64,000 nucleotides of DNA from Microbacterium testaceum StLB037. Its GTDB lineage: Bacteria; Actinomycetota; Actinomycetes; Actinomycetales; Microbacteriaceae. The position numbers and the translations under genes were made by a program. Where the stretch lies: the NCBI RefSeq assembly GCF_000202635.1, contig NC_015125.1, positions 124,001-188,000 of the forward strand. Direction: 5' to 3'. Shown piece by piece: positions 46,279-54,018 of this stretch; positions within the stretch are counted from its first letter, which is position 1, and each line of letters opens with the position of its first letter. Below the pieces are notes generated by a model. That model searched no databases and was not told the DNA's origin. It was given only the letters and a program-made list of their open reading frames with translations.

Positions 46279-48039
46279 ATGGAGGGACTCGAAGTCACGG
46301 TCCTGCTCGGACTGGCGATGCTGGTGGGCACCGTCCTCGCGCCGCGCTTGCGCGTCGCGACGCCGCTGGTGCTGCTCGTCATCGGCCTCGCCTTGGGGTT
46401 CATCCCGGAGCTTCGGGCGATCGAGCTTCCGCCCGAGACGGTGCTGCTGCTGTTCCTCCCGGTCATGCTTTTCCGCGAGGCGTGGACCACCTCGATGCGC
46501 TCCGTCCGCCGCTCACTGCGCTACATCGTGCCGATGAGCACGCTCTTGGTCGTGGCATCCGCCTTCGCCGTCGCCGGAGTCGCCACCTGGATGGGCGTGC
46601 CGTGGGAGGCCGCGCTCGTCATCGGAGCCGCGGTCGCCCCGCCCGACGCGACGGCGGTCGCCGCTTTAGGCCGGCTGCTCCCCGCCAAGACGTTCATGAA
46701 GCTCAAGGCCGAGAGCCTCACGAACGACGGAACGGCCCTCGTCCTGTACGCGATCGCGGTGTCCCTGCTGCTCGGCGGGCAGGTCACCCCCTGGTCGATC
46801 ACCGGCATGGTGCTGCTGTCGTACCTCGGCGGCGCGGCCGCCGGCATCGCGGTCGCCGCGTTGGCGTACTTCGCCCTGCGCCGCATGCAGTCGACCCTCA
46901 CCATCAACCTGACGATGCTGCTCGTGCCGTTCGTGTCGTTCCTGCTCGCCGAGGTGATCCATGCCTCCGGTGTGCTCGCGGTCGTCTTCGCGGGCCTCAT
47001 CGTGGCCTGGGTGTCGCCTCGGATCACCACCGCGATGTCTCGTCGAGCCGCGGATGCCACCTGGCCCTTCGGCGTCTACCTGCTCAACGGTGCGCTGTTC
47101 GTGCTGATCGGCCTCGAGGTCCAGCTCGTGCTGCACGAGATCTCTCCGTCGGAGATCGGGATGCTGTCGCTGATCACCGTGGCGGCCTGGATCGCGCTCT
47201 TCCTCGTGCGCTACCTCTTCCAGTGGCTGTTCAGCCCGTTCTCCCGACCCCCGGCCGGGTCGACGCGGTCGCTCCGACACCGTTCTCGTCTGGTGAGCAC
47301 GGTCGCGGGATTCCGCGGAGCGGTCTCTCTCGCGATCGCCCTGTCGGTGCCGATCACGACCGACAGCGGGGCGCCGGTCGCCGGACGCGACTCCGTGGTG
47401 TTCGTCACCGCGGGAGTCATCGTGCTGACACTCCTCGTGCAGGGGCCGCTGCTGCCCGTCGTCATCCGCTGGGCCAAGCTCCCGAACGACGACGCCGCGA
47501 TCGAGGAGTACGAGCTCGCCGAGCGCGCCATCTCGGGTGCCGCTCTGGCTGCCCTCGACGACCTCGCCGTCGAGCACGGGATCAGCGACCGCGTGCGCGA
47601 TCGCGCGCGCCGCGAGGGATACGAGCGTCTCGAACTCGCCAACGCGCGCGCCGTCGCGCGTCAGCGGGCGATCGAGGAGCGCGACCTCGCCGAACTCGAT
47701 GCGTCGCTGGATTCGTCGCTCGACGACGAGAGCGACGGGTCCGCGTCGTCGACGATGGGCCCCGTGCCTCCGGCCGGCATCGATGACGAGGGACGGCAGA
47801 GCTCCGGCGGGCTCGAGATGATCGCGGTGAGCGACGACATCGACGTGACGCAGCGCTCCCCCCTCGTCCGGCACAAGGAAGCGACGCGGCTGCGCTTGGC
47901 GATCCTCGACCGCAAGAGAGAGGTCCTACTGCGCCTGCGCCGAGAGGGCACGATCGACGACCTCGTGGCGCGGAAGATCCTCGCGAACCTCGACCTCGAA
48001 GAGATCCGCACGCGCGGCATCGAGAAGGCGAGCGACTGA
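46279..48039 (+). CDS. CPA1-family Na+/H+ (cation/proton) antiporter
   Basis: The 586-residue protein has 12-13 hydrophobic helices. GAAVAPPDATAVAALGR carries the conserved ion-binding Asp region and is followed by AESLTNDGTALVLY and FRGAVSLAIALSVP. A cytosolic C-terminal tail of about 170 residues contains long charged helices (RDRARREGYERLELANARAVARQRAIEERDLAELD). These features mark NhaP/NHE-type antiporters for pH and sodium homeostasis. ATG 46279 has GGAGGAAGG upstream; an ATG at 46246 is less likely. Confidence 0.92.
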   Translation: MEGLEVTVLLGLAMLVGTVLAPRLRVATPLVLLVIGLALGFIPELRAIELPPETVLLLFLPVMLFREAWTTSMRSVRRSLRYIVPMSTLLVVASAFAVAGVATWMGVPWEAALVIGAAVAPPDATAVAALGRLLPAKTFMKLKAESLTNDGTALVLYAIAVSLLLGGQVTPWSITGMVLLSYLGGAAAGIAVAALAYFALRRMQSTLTINLTMLLVPFVSFLLAEVIHASGVLAVVFAGLIVAWVSPRITTAMSRRAADATWPFGVYLLNGALFVLIGLEVQLVLHEISPSEIGMLSLITVAAWIALFLVRYLFQWLFSPFSRPPAGSTRSLRHRSRLVSTVAGFRGAVSLAIALSVPITTDSGAPVAGRDSVVFVTAGVIVLTLLVQGPLLPVVIRWAKLPNDDAAIEEYELAERAISGAALAALDDLAVEHGISDRVRDRARREGYERLELANARAVARQRAIEERDLAELDASLDSSLDDESDGSASSTMGPVPPAGIDDEGRQSSGGLEMIAVSDDIDVTQRSPLVRHKEATRLRLAILDRKREVLLRLRREGTIDDLVARKILANLDLEEIRTRGIEKASD

Positions 48040-48210
48040 GCGCGAGACGGTGACAGGGGCACCTGCCGGGACCCCCTCAGACCCGTCGCGGAACCCGCCA
48101 CCCGTCGGCCCGCGCCCGCGGTTCTTCCGCCGCCTGGCGGACGACGGCGCGGAGCTTCGCGCGCACAATCGAGGAGGACGCGACGACACGTCCCCGACGA
48201 AGGAGTCACC

Positions 48211-48822
48211 ATGGCCGCCAGCGGCATCCCGAACCGTCCTCCCTTCGACCCCGAACTCGAGACGATGCTCGGCGTGATCAACGAGCTGGCGCCCCCGACC
48301 CTGACCGCCGAGATGCTGCCCCTCATGCGGATGGGCAGCCTTCCCGGGATGCCGACGCGCGACGAGATCCTCGAAACCGCCGACCTGCAATCCCGCGACG
48401 TGACGATCCTCGGCTACGAGGGAGCCGAGATCGTCGTCTCGATCGTCGAGGCGAAGGGGCGCACGGGGCGCGGCCCGGGGATCTTCCACACCCACGGCGG
48501 AGGTATGGTCTTCGGCGATCGCTTCATGGCCGTCGAGGGTTTCGGCGAGTGGCTCCATCGCTACAACGCCGTGCTCGTGACCGTCGAGTATCGGCTGGCG
48601 CCCGAGTTCCCCGACCCCTATCCGGTCGAGGACTGCTACGCGGGGCTCGTGTTGACGGCCGAGCACGCGGACGAGCTCGGCATCGAGCACGAGCGGCTCC
48701 TGATCGCCGGGGGCAGCGCCGGCGGCGGTCTCGCGGCGGGCGTCGCCCTGCTCGCGCGCGACCGGCGAGGACCGCACCTCCTCGGCCAGATGCGCCGGGA
48801 TACTTCGAGCCTCGCTGACTGA
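48211..48822 (+). pseudogene. alpha/beta hydrolase (HSL family), N-terminal fragment
   Basis: The frame starts MAASGIPNRPPFDPELETML with GAAGGAG upstream. It retains the oxyanion motif HTHGGGMVFGD and the nucleophile elbow GGSAGGG. Normal sequence ends at GQM (codon 48790-48792); ten unrelated codons then lead to TGA. The rest of the enzyme, including Asp and His of the triad, is found at 52259-52651. The protein made here would lack two catalytic residues and be inactive. It is interrupted by a 3.47-kb segment. Confidence 0.85.
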
Positions 48823-48834
48823 GAGAGGGCGACG

Positions 48835-48957
48835 TCAGCCTGTGCTCCAGGGGCGGGAGAGGTCGAGGCCGATCGCGCCGGCTTCGAGGACGCGGCCGTG
48901 TCGGCGGTCTTCCCCTTCGCCCCAGGCGACGGTGCGCTCGCATCCGACGACGATCAC
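48835..48957 (-). pseudogene. C-terminal gene remnant at the left edge of the insertion
   Basis: A short frame reads MIVVGCERTVAWGEGEDRRHG from GTG 48957 and ends GLDLSRPWSTG. It looks like the protein-like tail of a longer gene whose 5' part is missing. The in-frame stop of the next gene (48982-48984) lies just upstream. The family is not recognised. Confidence 0.35.
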
Positions 48958-48981
48958 CGCGTCGCCCTCGCCTCGCCGAGC

Positions 48982-49293
48982 TCAGTCAGCAGGGGTCACC
49001 GGTGTCCACCCAGGATGCTCTCCTGCCATCAAGATCTCGACGCGGTATGCGGACCCGATCTCGTCTGCAAGTCGCTGGGCGAGGAGTAGGCCGACCCGAT
49101 AGTGCTCCGCTATCTCCTTCGGGTTTCCAGCCCGACCCTGACCTACGAGGTTCCAGTAGCGGAACTCTTCAACGAGGCCTGCTGATACCGGCATCATCGA
49201 AGCGTCGTCAAAGATCGGCGGGGGAAACCACACGGGAAGGTGGTCGCCGAACTCGTCGGCGACCACCTTTACGACCTGTGGCTCTTCGTGCAT
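48982..49293 (-). CDS. hypothetical protein in the lower-GC block (103 aa)
   Basis: The product begins MHEEPQVVKVVADEFGDHLPVWFPPP and contains VEEFRYWNLVGQGRAGNPKEIAEHYRVGLLLAQRLADEIG. It is acidic and cytosolic, with no membrane helix. No family is recognised. It lies 12 bp downstream of the secreted-protein gene on the same strand and shares its lower GC and freer codon use. That suggests the two came together. Confidence 0.65.
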   Translation of the reverse strand: MHEEPQVVKVVADEFGDHLPVWFPPPIFDDASMMPVSAGLVEEFRYWNLVGQGRAGNPKEIAEHYRVGLLLAQRLADEIGSAYRVEILMAGEHPGWTPVTPAD

Positions 49294-49304
49294 GAACGCG
49301 AACG

Positions 49305-50042
49305 TTAGCAGGAGGGGGTGCTACTTGGAATCGATGTGATGACCCGGTTCGTATCCGTGGAGAAGATTACCGATGGGTTGAAGGTGTACTCGTAGTTGCC
49401 TTGGAGGTCGTACATCAGGATGGGTGCGCTTACGCATCTGGTGTTGTTCGACCCCCGGGGAATGTCAATGAGGGGCGAACTGATGTTCGAGTCGTTCGCG
49501 AAGCTCATCAGGTCATCCCAACCTGCTCCGGTCGGATCTCCCGACGTGAGCTGCTTGATACGGTCTCGCCACTGAGACTCGTGACCTGCCGAGATGTGGT
49601 GCCATCCATGTCCCGTGTCGTTAGCCGTGCTGTGGTACCCGCACTGCAACTCGACGATCTTGGGATCAGACCCGCCCCAGTAGGTGTAGCTGGCGAGCGG
49701 GTAGTCCTCGTCGTGATTGACGAAGCACGCCGTCCAGGCGATCGGATCGTTGATCAGGAACGGAGTAACGGTGCCGTCGTCTGGTGCACTCGCGGGTTCC
49801 GGGATCAGGGGCTTGTCCTCTGATCCGAAAACAGTTCCATCGGAGACCGCGAACCACGTAGCACCGGGATGCTCGGACATCTGCTCAGCGGAGAGCGGAG
49901 GCGGAACGTCGTTCACTTCCTGGGGGGATGCCAGGGCAGCGGTCGGTACCGTCGCGGCGCCGATCGCGGAGGCGACTGCAAGAGCAGCGATTCCGCTAAT
50001 CGTCCGCTTCTGCGTCTTGAAATGTTTGATCGTCTGCTGCAT
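49305..50042 (-). CDS. secreted protein of unknown function, lower GC
   Basis: The 245-residue protein has a signal peptide (KRTISGIAALAVASAIGAATVPTAALA). The mature part has four cysteines, with CFVNHDEDYPLASYTYWGG, CGYHSTANDTGHGWHHISAGHE and a C-terminal TRCVSAPILMYDLQGNYEY. The His-rich stretch (GYHSTANDTGHGWHHISAGH) could bind a metal, but no known hydrolase or toxin motif is assigned. Codon use (many A/T third positions) differs sharply from neighbouring genes, indicating transfer. An XRE regulator gene lies immediately upstream on the same strand. Confidence 0.75.
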   Translation of the reverse strand: MQQTIKHFKTQKRTISGIAALAVASAIGAATVPTAALASPQEVNDVPPPLSAEQMSEHPGATWFAVSDGTVFGSEDKPLIPEPASAPDDGTVTPFLINDPIAWTACFVNHDEDYPLASYTYWGGSDPKIVELQCGYHSTANDTGHGWHHISAGHESQWRDRIKQLTSGDPTGAGWDDLMSFANDSNISSPLIDIPRGSNNTRCVSAPILMYDLQGNYEYTFNPSVIFSTDTNRVITSIPSSTPSC

Positions 50043-50120
50043 GTCTTACTCCTGCTCGGACGGGGGGCCCGCTGGTTGGGAGGACAACGTTATTTCCGGC
50101 TATCAGTGCCGTCGATGGGG

Positions 50121-50417
50121 TCAGTTCTCTTGCCTGGATGGTGCCGACGTGGGATCATCCGACCCGGCAGTAACCGCCGTGGGGTCGATATCCAGCACGG
50201 CGAAGACCCTCAGGAGAGTGTCGAGCGTGGGGTTCGCGAGGTCCCCTCCCCGCGAAAATCCTCGCTCGAGTGTGCAATACGTGATAACGGAGATCCCTGC
50301 TTCTCGGGCCACGCGCTCCTGTGACCAGGCCCTATCAGCTCGTGCGGCGTAGAGGGTGCTCCCAATCGCTACCAGCGCCCTGCGCCGCTGTTCATCGAAT
50401 TGGGAATCCATAGTCAT
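50121..50417 (-). CDS. XRE-family HTH regulator (98 aa)
   Basis: This small protein is almost entirely an HTH domain: LVAIGSTLYAARADRAWSQERVAREAGISVITYCTLERGFSRGGDLANPTLDTLLRVFAVL. It then has a short acidic/Ser tail. It probably controls the secreted-protein gene 78 bp downstream or itself. ATG 50417 (MTMDSQFDEQ) is chosen; ATG 50411 or TTG 50420 are equally near. Base composition matches the foreign block. Confidence 0.85.
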   Translation of the reverse strand: MTMDSQFDEQRRRALVAIGSTLYAARADRAWSQERVAREAGISVITYCTLERGFSRGGDLANPTLDTLLRVFAVLDIDPTAVTAGSDDPTSAPSRQEN

Positions 50418-50573
50418 CAAAATCGCCGTGCGCCGCTGTTACGCGAATCGCGGTTAGCCAGCCAGGACGGTGAGGCCGTTTGCGTCCGCCCACGAACCAC
50501 TCTGACAAAAAACCGTACATGACCCATTTGTCGTGATCACCCCCTCCCGGTCGCCGCGATCAGCCTTGCGCGG

Positions 50574-50690
50574 GTGCCACATCGCGACCCCGTCGGCGGA
50601 TGTCGTGAGCTGATCGAGGGGAATGCGCGGACGACCTCGACGTCAGCGACCAGGCGAGGGCGGGTCGAGGTCTCGACCCGGCCGATCCCC
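50574..50690 (-). pseudogene. decayed copy of part of the 51333-51881 gene
   Basis: The plus strand TGCCACATCGCGACCCCGTC... here closely matches 51472-51590. On the minus strand both encode a PLDQLTxSADGVAMWxP segment and a TSTRPR segment. A one-base deletion shifts the frame of this copy, and flanking sequence is unrelated. It is a truncated duplicate, not a functional gene. Confidence 0.7.
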
Positions 50691-50695
50691 CTGAC

Positions 50696-50956
50696 TTAGC
50701 CGTACGAGCGATGCACGTGCCAGGCATCCCCGACACGGTAGACGTCGAATACGAAGCTCGCCCCCGCCGTGTCGGTGGCTTGGAGTCGCCAGCCCGCCGC
50801 CGGCTCATGGGGTTCAAGAGGTGCCGACCAGCCCGGCCCCTCGAGGTGCGTAGGGGTATCGGTGACGCGCCACCGCCGGCCCGCGTAGACGAGTCGCGTC
50901 GGAGTTCCGTCGACGAGCCACAGGGTGGCCGTGGGGTCGGTTGCCGTTGGCGCCAT
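50696..50956 (-). CDS. DUF6504-like small protein (86 aa)
   Basis: The product is MAPTATDPTATLWLVDGTPTR, then LVYAGRRWRVTDTPTHLEG, with GWRLQATDTAGASFVFDVYRVGDAWHVHRSYG at the end. This is a small beta-rich protein seen widely in actinobacteria, often near DNA-repair polymerase genes. The function is unknown. It is divergent from the gene at 50978 with only 21 bp between starts. Its high GC matches the host genome, unlike the block to its left. Confidence 0.7.
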   Translation of the reverse strand: MAPTATDPTATLWLVDGTPTRLVYAGRRWRVTDTPTHLEGPGWSAPLEPHEPAAGWRLQATDTAGASFVFDVYRVGDAWHVHRSYG

Positions 50957-50977
50957 GGCAATGCGAGGGAGGCTGCG

Positions 50978-51310
50978 TTGGGCAGCAACCGGAGATACGC
51001 GCGCCACTACGACAGGCTGATGGACCAGCGCATCCTGGCGCAGACGGCCGCGACGGCGGGCCCGCTGCAGACGTTGTCGCCAGCGGAGCTCGAGCTGGAC
51101 TCGGAGCCGGTGACGATCGACCCTCAGCCCAAGCCTGTGCGGGCGTGGGTGCGATTCGGGGCCACTCCCCTGCGCGTTGACGCCGAGGCGTGTAGGTGGA
51201 CGTCGCGGGCGGTCGGGATTCGCTTCACCGTGGGGCAGGAGCAGCTGCAGGCGTGGGTCTGGAACTCGGCCGTCAGTGAGCGGTCGCCCTCGACGTCGAC
51301 GACAGCCTGA
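50978..51310 (+). CDS. conserved hypothetical protein (110 aa), TTG start
   Basis: The frame begins at TTG 50978 with GAGGGAGG (50965-50972) upstream: MGSNRRYARHYDRLMDQRILAQ. It continues LSPAELELDSEPVTIDPQPKPVRAWVRFGATPLRVDAEACRW and VGIRFTVGQEQLQAWVWNSAVSE. The composition is that of a real protein. It is a beta-rich, probably cytosolic product of unknown function, commonly paired in this family of bacteria with the divergent DUF6504-like gene. Confidence 0.7.
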   Translation: MGSNRRYARHYDRLMDQRILAQTAATAGPLQTLSPAELELDSEPVTIDPQPKPVRAWVRFGATPLRVDAEACRWTSRAVGIRFTVGQEQLQAWVWNSAVSERSPSTSTTA

Positions 51311-51332
51311 GCCGGAACCACACCCGCAGCGC

Positions 51333-51881
51333 TCAGTCACCGAGGTCGGCGACTCTCTCGAAGCTGGGCGGCCACCCTGGGACTGGAAGGTGGTCCGCGA
51401 CACCGGCGATCCGCCATTCGTCCGACGCGCGCTGGAGGAGGATGCTCACGCTGTCGACCACCTGGCCCGGTTGCCACATCGCGACGCCGTCGGCGGATGC
51501 CGTGAGCTGATCGAGAGGGATGACGTGGACGAGCTCGATGTCTGGGGCGATCGGGCGGGGGCGGGTCGAGGTCCCTATCGGCCGCTCCCCCAGCACTCCG
51601 AGAACGACCCCACGCACCTGCCGTTCGACCTCGCGGACGAGGTAGGGCCACAGTTCGTGCTCGGCGTGCTCTTGCGAGAGAGCACGGGCGAGGTCGTCGG
51701 GCTTGGGTTTACCCGGCCACATTCCGACGATGCCGCGATGCCCGGTGATCCACGCTTGCGCGTTGGCCAGGCGGAACGCGTCGGTCGTCAGCTGCCACGC
51801 GGCGGCGAAGTCACCGGCACGGAGGAGAGCGACCCACTCGCTCGCCGCGGCCCCCGGCTCGGGCCCTGAAAGATCCCCCAT
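51333..51881 (-). CDS. hypothetical protein (182 aa)
   Basis: The product begins MGDLSGPEPGAAASEWVALLRAGDFAAAWQLTTDAFRLANAQAWI and ends EWRIAGVADHLPVPGWPPSFERVADLGD. The early WVALLRAGDFAAAWQL helix and strand-rich C-terminus loosely recall NTF2/SnoaL-like folds, but that is a guess. A damaged copy of its middle lies at 50574-50690. ATG 51881 is chosen over an upstream start at 51986. Confidence 0.65.
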   Translation of the reverse strand: MGDLSGPEPGAAASEWVALLRAGDFAAAWQLTTDAFRLANAQAWITGHRGIVGMWPGKPKPDDLARALSQEHAEHELWPYLVREVERQVRGVVLGVLGERPIGTSTRPRPIAPDIELVHVIPLDQLTASADGVAMWQPGQVVDSVSILLQRASDEWRIAGVADHLPVPGWPPSFERVADLGD

Positions 51882-51997
51882 GTCACGCTCCGGGCCTATC
51901 CACTCACGCGCCGACCACCAGGAGTGGAACCCACGCCGCATCGATGGAAACCGCGCGCGCTGTTCACTCGCGCGCCGCGGCCGCACACGTGGTGGAC

Positions 51998-52120
51998 ATG
52001 AAGAGCAACGATCGCCCCCGCCCCTTCCTGGACACCGTTCGCGAGGCCGCGGTGGTGCTGGGCATGCTGAACGCCGCCGCGAAGCTGGTCGAGATCGTGA
52101 GTGGGATCTTCGGGCAGTGA
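51998..52120 (+). CDS. 40-residue hypothetical small protein
   Basis: The frame MKSNDRPRPFLDTVREAAVV continues LGMLNAAAKLVEIVSGIFGQ. The second half is an amphipathic or hydrophobic helix, so it may associate with the membrane. Two in-frame GTG codons (51989, 51992) could also start it. It is short and unproven. Confidence 0.4.
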   Translation: MKSNDRPRPFLDTVREAAVVLGMLNAAAKLVEIVSGIFGQ

Positions 52121-52258
52121 TATCTCGCGCGAATGCAACGACCCCCGAGAGGTGGGCCGAGGGATCGCCGTGTCGATGGGAGGAGGCGGCGGCAGGGTCG
52201 CGCGTCGAGTGCGGTGTCCGGTTCAGGAGCCGATCGGGCGGCCGGTGCGGAACTTGCC

Positions 52259-52651
52259 CTCATGTACCCGATGCTCGACGACCGCGACGCGACCGTGTCG
52301 ACGCACCAGATCGAGGGCGTGGGCGTGTGGGATCGCGACAGCAACCTGCTGGGGTGGAACGCGCTCCTCGGTGCGCGACGCGGCACCGACGACGTGTCGA
52401 TCTACGCCGCTCCCGCGCGCGCGACCGATCTGTCGGGCCTTCCTCCCGCGTTCATCGACTGCGGCAGCGCCGAGGTCTTCCGCGACGAGGACGTCGCCTA
52501 TGCCTCGGCGATCTGGGCCGCCGGAGGACAGGCCGAGCTGCACGTGTGGCCCGGAGGTTTCCATGCGTTCGAGGGGTTCGCCCCGCAGGCGGCCCTCTCG
52601 CACGACGCCGTCGAGGCGCGGGACCGGTGGATCCGTCGGCTGCTCGGCTGA
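52259..52651 (+). pseudogene. alpha/beta hydrolase (HSL family), C-terminal fragment
   Basis: The fragment resumes at LMYPMLDDRDATVSTHQIEG and carries the rest of the catalytic triad: Asp in DCGSAEVFRDED and His in WPGGFHAFEGF, ending RDRWIRRLLG. It completes the N-terminal half at 48211-48792 without overlap or gap in the family pattern. It has no start codon or ribosome-binding site of its own in a sensible position. Confidence 0.85.
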
Positions 52652-52711
52652 GCGGCGCCCCGGTTCGCTCCGCCGGGGGTGGTGCACGCCCGCGCCGGAG
52701 ATCTGCCGCAG

Positions 52712-52860
52712 GCCCGCGCCGGGCATGCGCGACACACGCGCCGCGAGTCCACCGCACGCTCGCGCCGGGCATGAGCGACACGTGCGCCGCGGGTCCGCCG
52801 CACGCCCGCGCCGGGCATCCGCGACACGTGCGCCGCGGGTCCGCCGCCCGCCCGCGCCCG
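52712..52860. repeat. 46-bp tandem repeat, three units
   Basis: The element GCGCCGGGCAT recurs at 46-bp intervals (GGGCAT at 52721, 52767, 52813), with partial units on both sides. The period is not a multiple of three and no coding frame is sustained. It fills the gap between the hydrolase fragment and the next regulator gene. Confidence 0.8.
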
Positions 52861-52875
52861 GGAAACACCCCGCCC

Positions 52876-52881
52876 TATGCT
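52876..52881 (+). promoter_or_regulatory. -10 hexamer TATGCT upstream of the HTH regulator gene
   Basis: TATGCT lies 38 nt before the ATG at 52920, at the right edge of the 46-bp repeats. The leader contains GAAGGGG as a ribosome-binding site 6 nt from the start codon. Confidence 0.4.
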
Positions 52882-52919
52882 GTGTGCGACACGGCCGCGC
52901 GGGACGAAGGGGTGACGCC

Positions 52920-53885
52920 ATGCAGGAACTCGCGGGACGCCTGAAAGTCCTCGACCCCGCCGCGAGCGAGTCGGTGAAGATCATCGAGTACTTCGACTCC
53001 CTGATCGCCGGCGGCGCGGGGGTCGAGGCGGTGGTGCGGGCGGCGGCGATCCTCGGCGGTACGACCGCGGGTGCCCGCGTGCGCGGTCGCCTCGTCGGTA
53101 TCGACGCCGACGGGGCGCGTACCACGCCGACCCCGCCCCCGTCCCTCCCCGACACGGACGCCCCGAGCGTCTGGCTCCAGCGCGACACCGGAGCGGCCCT
53201 CAACGACGCCATGATCGTCGACCGCGCGCAGGTCGCCCTCGCGATCATCACCGCGCGCGCCGACCCGACCACCAGTGCGGTCGAGCGCGTCATCGATGCC
53301 GGCGTCTCGCGCGTCGACCGCGAGGCGGCCGCGCATCGCCTCCGCCTCGACGGGGAGGTCCGGGTGGTCGCCGCGCCGCCGCACTCGCGGCACGTGACGA
53401 CGGCATCCACCGTCCTCGCCACCGCCGACGGCGCCGTCTGGATCGGGCTCGGCGAGGTCGTCCCACCCGACGGACCGGCCGGCACGAGCCTCGCGCGCGA
53501 CCTCGACGACCTCCCCCGTGCCTGCGCCGATGCCCGCCTCGCCCTGCGGCTGGCCGACGAGCGGCACCGCGTGGTCGACGCGGGCGAGCTCGGCGTTCTC
53601 ATCGAGCTGGCTCGCGCCGTCGATCCGTCGGGTCCGCGGCATCCGGATCTCGAAGTGCTCGACGCTCTCGACGCGCGGACGCTCGAAGCGCTCGACGTCG
53701 TCGTGGACTCCGAGAGCATCCGCGCGGCGGCGACGCGCCTCTCGCTGCACCACAGCAGCTTGCAGTCACGCCACGAGACCTGGACCCGACAGCTCGGCTA
53801 CGACCCGCTCACCCCGCGCGGTCGCGCCCGGTTCCTCGCGGCACGGATGCTGCAGCGGCTGGGGTCAGGCACGCGCGAGTCCTGA
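52920..53885 (+). CDS. PucR/CdaR-like helix-turn-helix regulator
   Basis: The 321-residue protein lacks a long sensor. Its C-terminal part (SIRAAATRLSLHHSSLQSRHETWTRQLGYDPLTPRGRARFLAARML) matches the PucR/CdaR type of HTH with a following helix. A central region (ALATADGAVWIGLGEVV-like) resembles the GGDEF-like fold of CdaR proteins. It probably regulates the convergent transporter operon or the distal catabolic genes; neither is shown. Confidence 0.78.
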   Translation: MQELAGRLKVLDPAASESVKIIEYFDSLIAGGAGVEAVVRAAAILGGTTAGARVRGRLVGIDADGARTTPTPPPSLPDTDAPSVWLQRDTGAALNDAMIVDRAQVALAIITARADPTTSAVERVIDAGVSRVDREAAAHRLRLDGEVRVVAAPPHSRHVTTASTVLATADGAVWIGLGEVVPPDGPAGTSLARDLDDLPRACADARLALRLADERHRVVDAGELGVLIELARAVDPSGPRHPDLEVLDALDARTLEALDVVVDSESIRAAATRLSLHHSSLQSRHETWTRQLGYDPLTPRGRARFLAARMLQRLGSGTRES

Positions 53886-54018
53886 ACGAGAGGCTCAGCG
53901 CGCCACCTCCTGCACCACCCGCCGCCGTCGCCGCCCGAGCCATAGCCGCCGCCCCCAGCCGGAGCCGCCGCCGGAGCCGGAGCCGCCGCCCGAGCCCGAG
54001 CCGGAGCCTCGCCCCCGG
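53886..54018. other. short low-complexity gap
   Basis: The gap between the convergent regulator and livM genes contains a run of GAGCCGGAGCCGCC-type hexamer repeats (about 53950-54010). No gene or clear terminator was seen. Confidence 0.5.

Larger units (their letters stand above)
48793..52258. other. about 3.47-kb segment interrupting the hydrolase gene
   Basis: The boundaries are set by where the hydrolase reading frame stops making sense (after ...GGCCAGATG, 48792) and resumes (at CTCATGTACCCG, 52259). Inside lie three genes in a lower-GC block (48982-50417), a decayed gene copy, four small genes and junction debris. I found no transposase, integrase, terminal inverted repeat or target duplication. 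The mechanism of insertion is therefore open: illegitimate recombination, or a degraded element. Confidence 0.75.

Noticed and set aside
48793..52258. Insertion sequence or integron interpretation of the insert
   Set aside because: No transposase or integrase, no inverted terminal repeats and no target-site duplication could be found at the boundaries.
53950..54010. Pro/Glu-type repeat as coding sequence
   Set aside because: It lies between convergent genes, has stop codons in the flanking frames and no start or ribosome-binding site.
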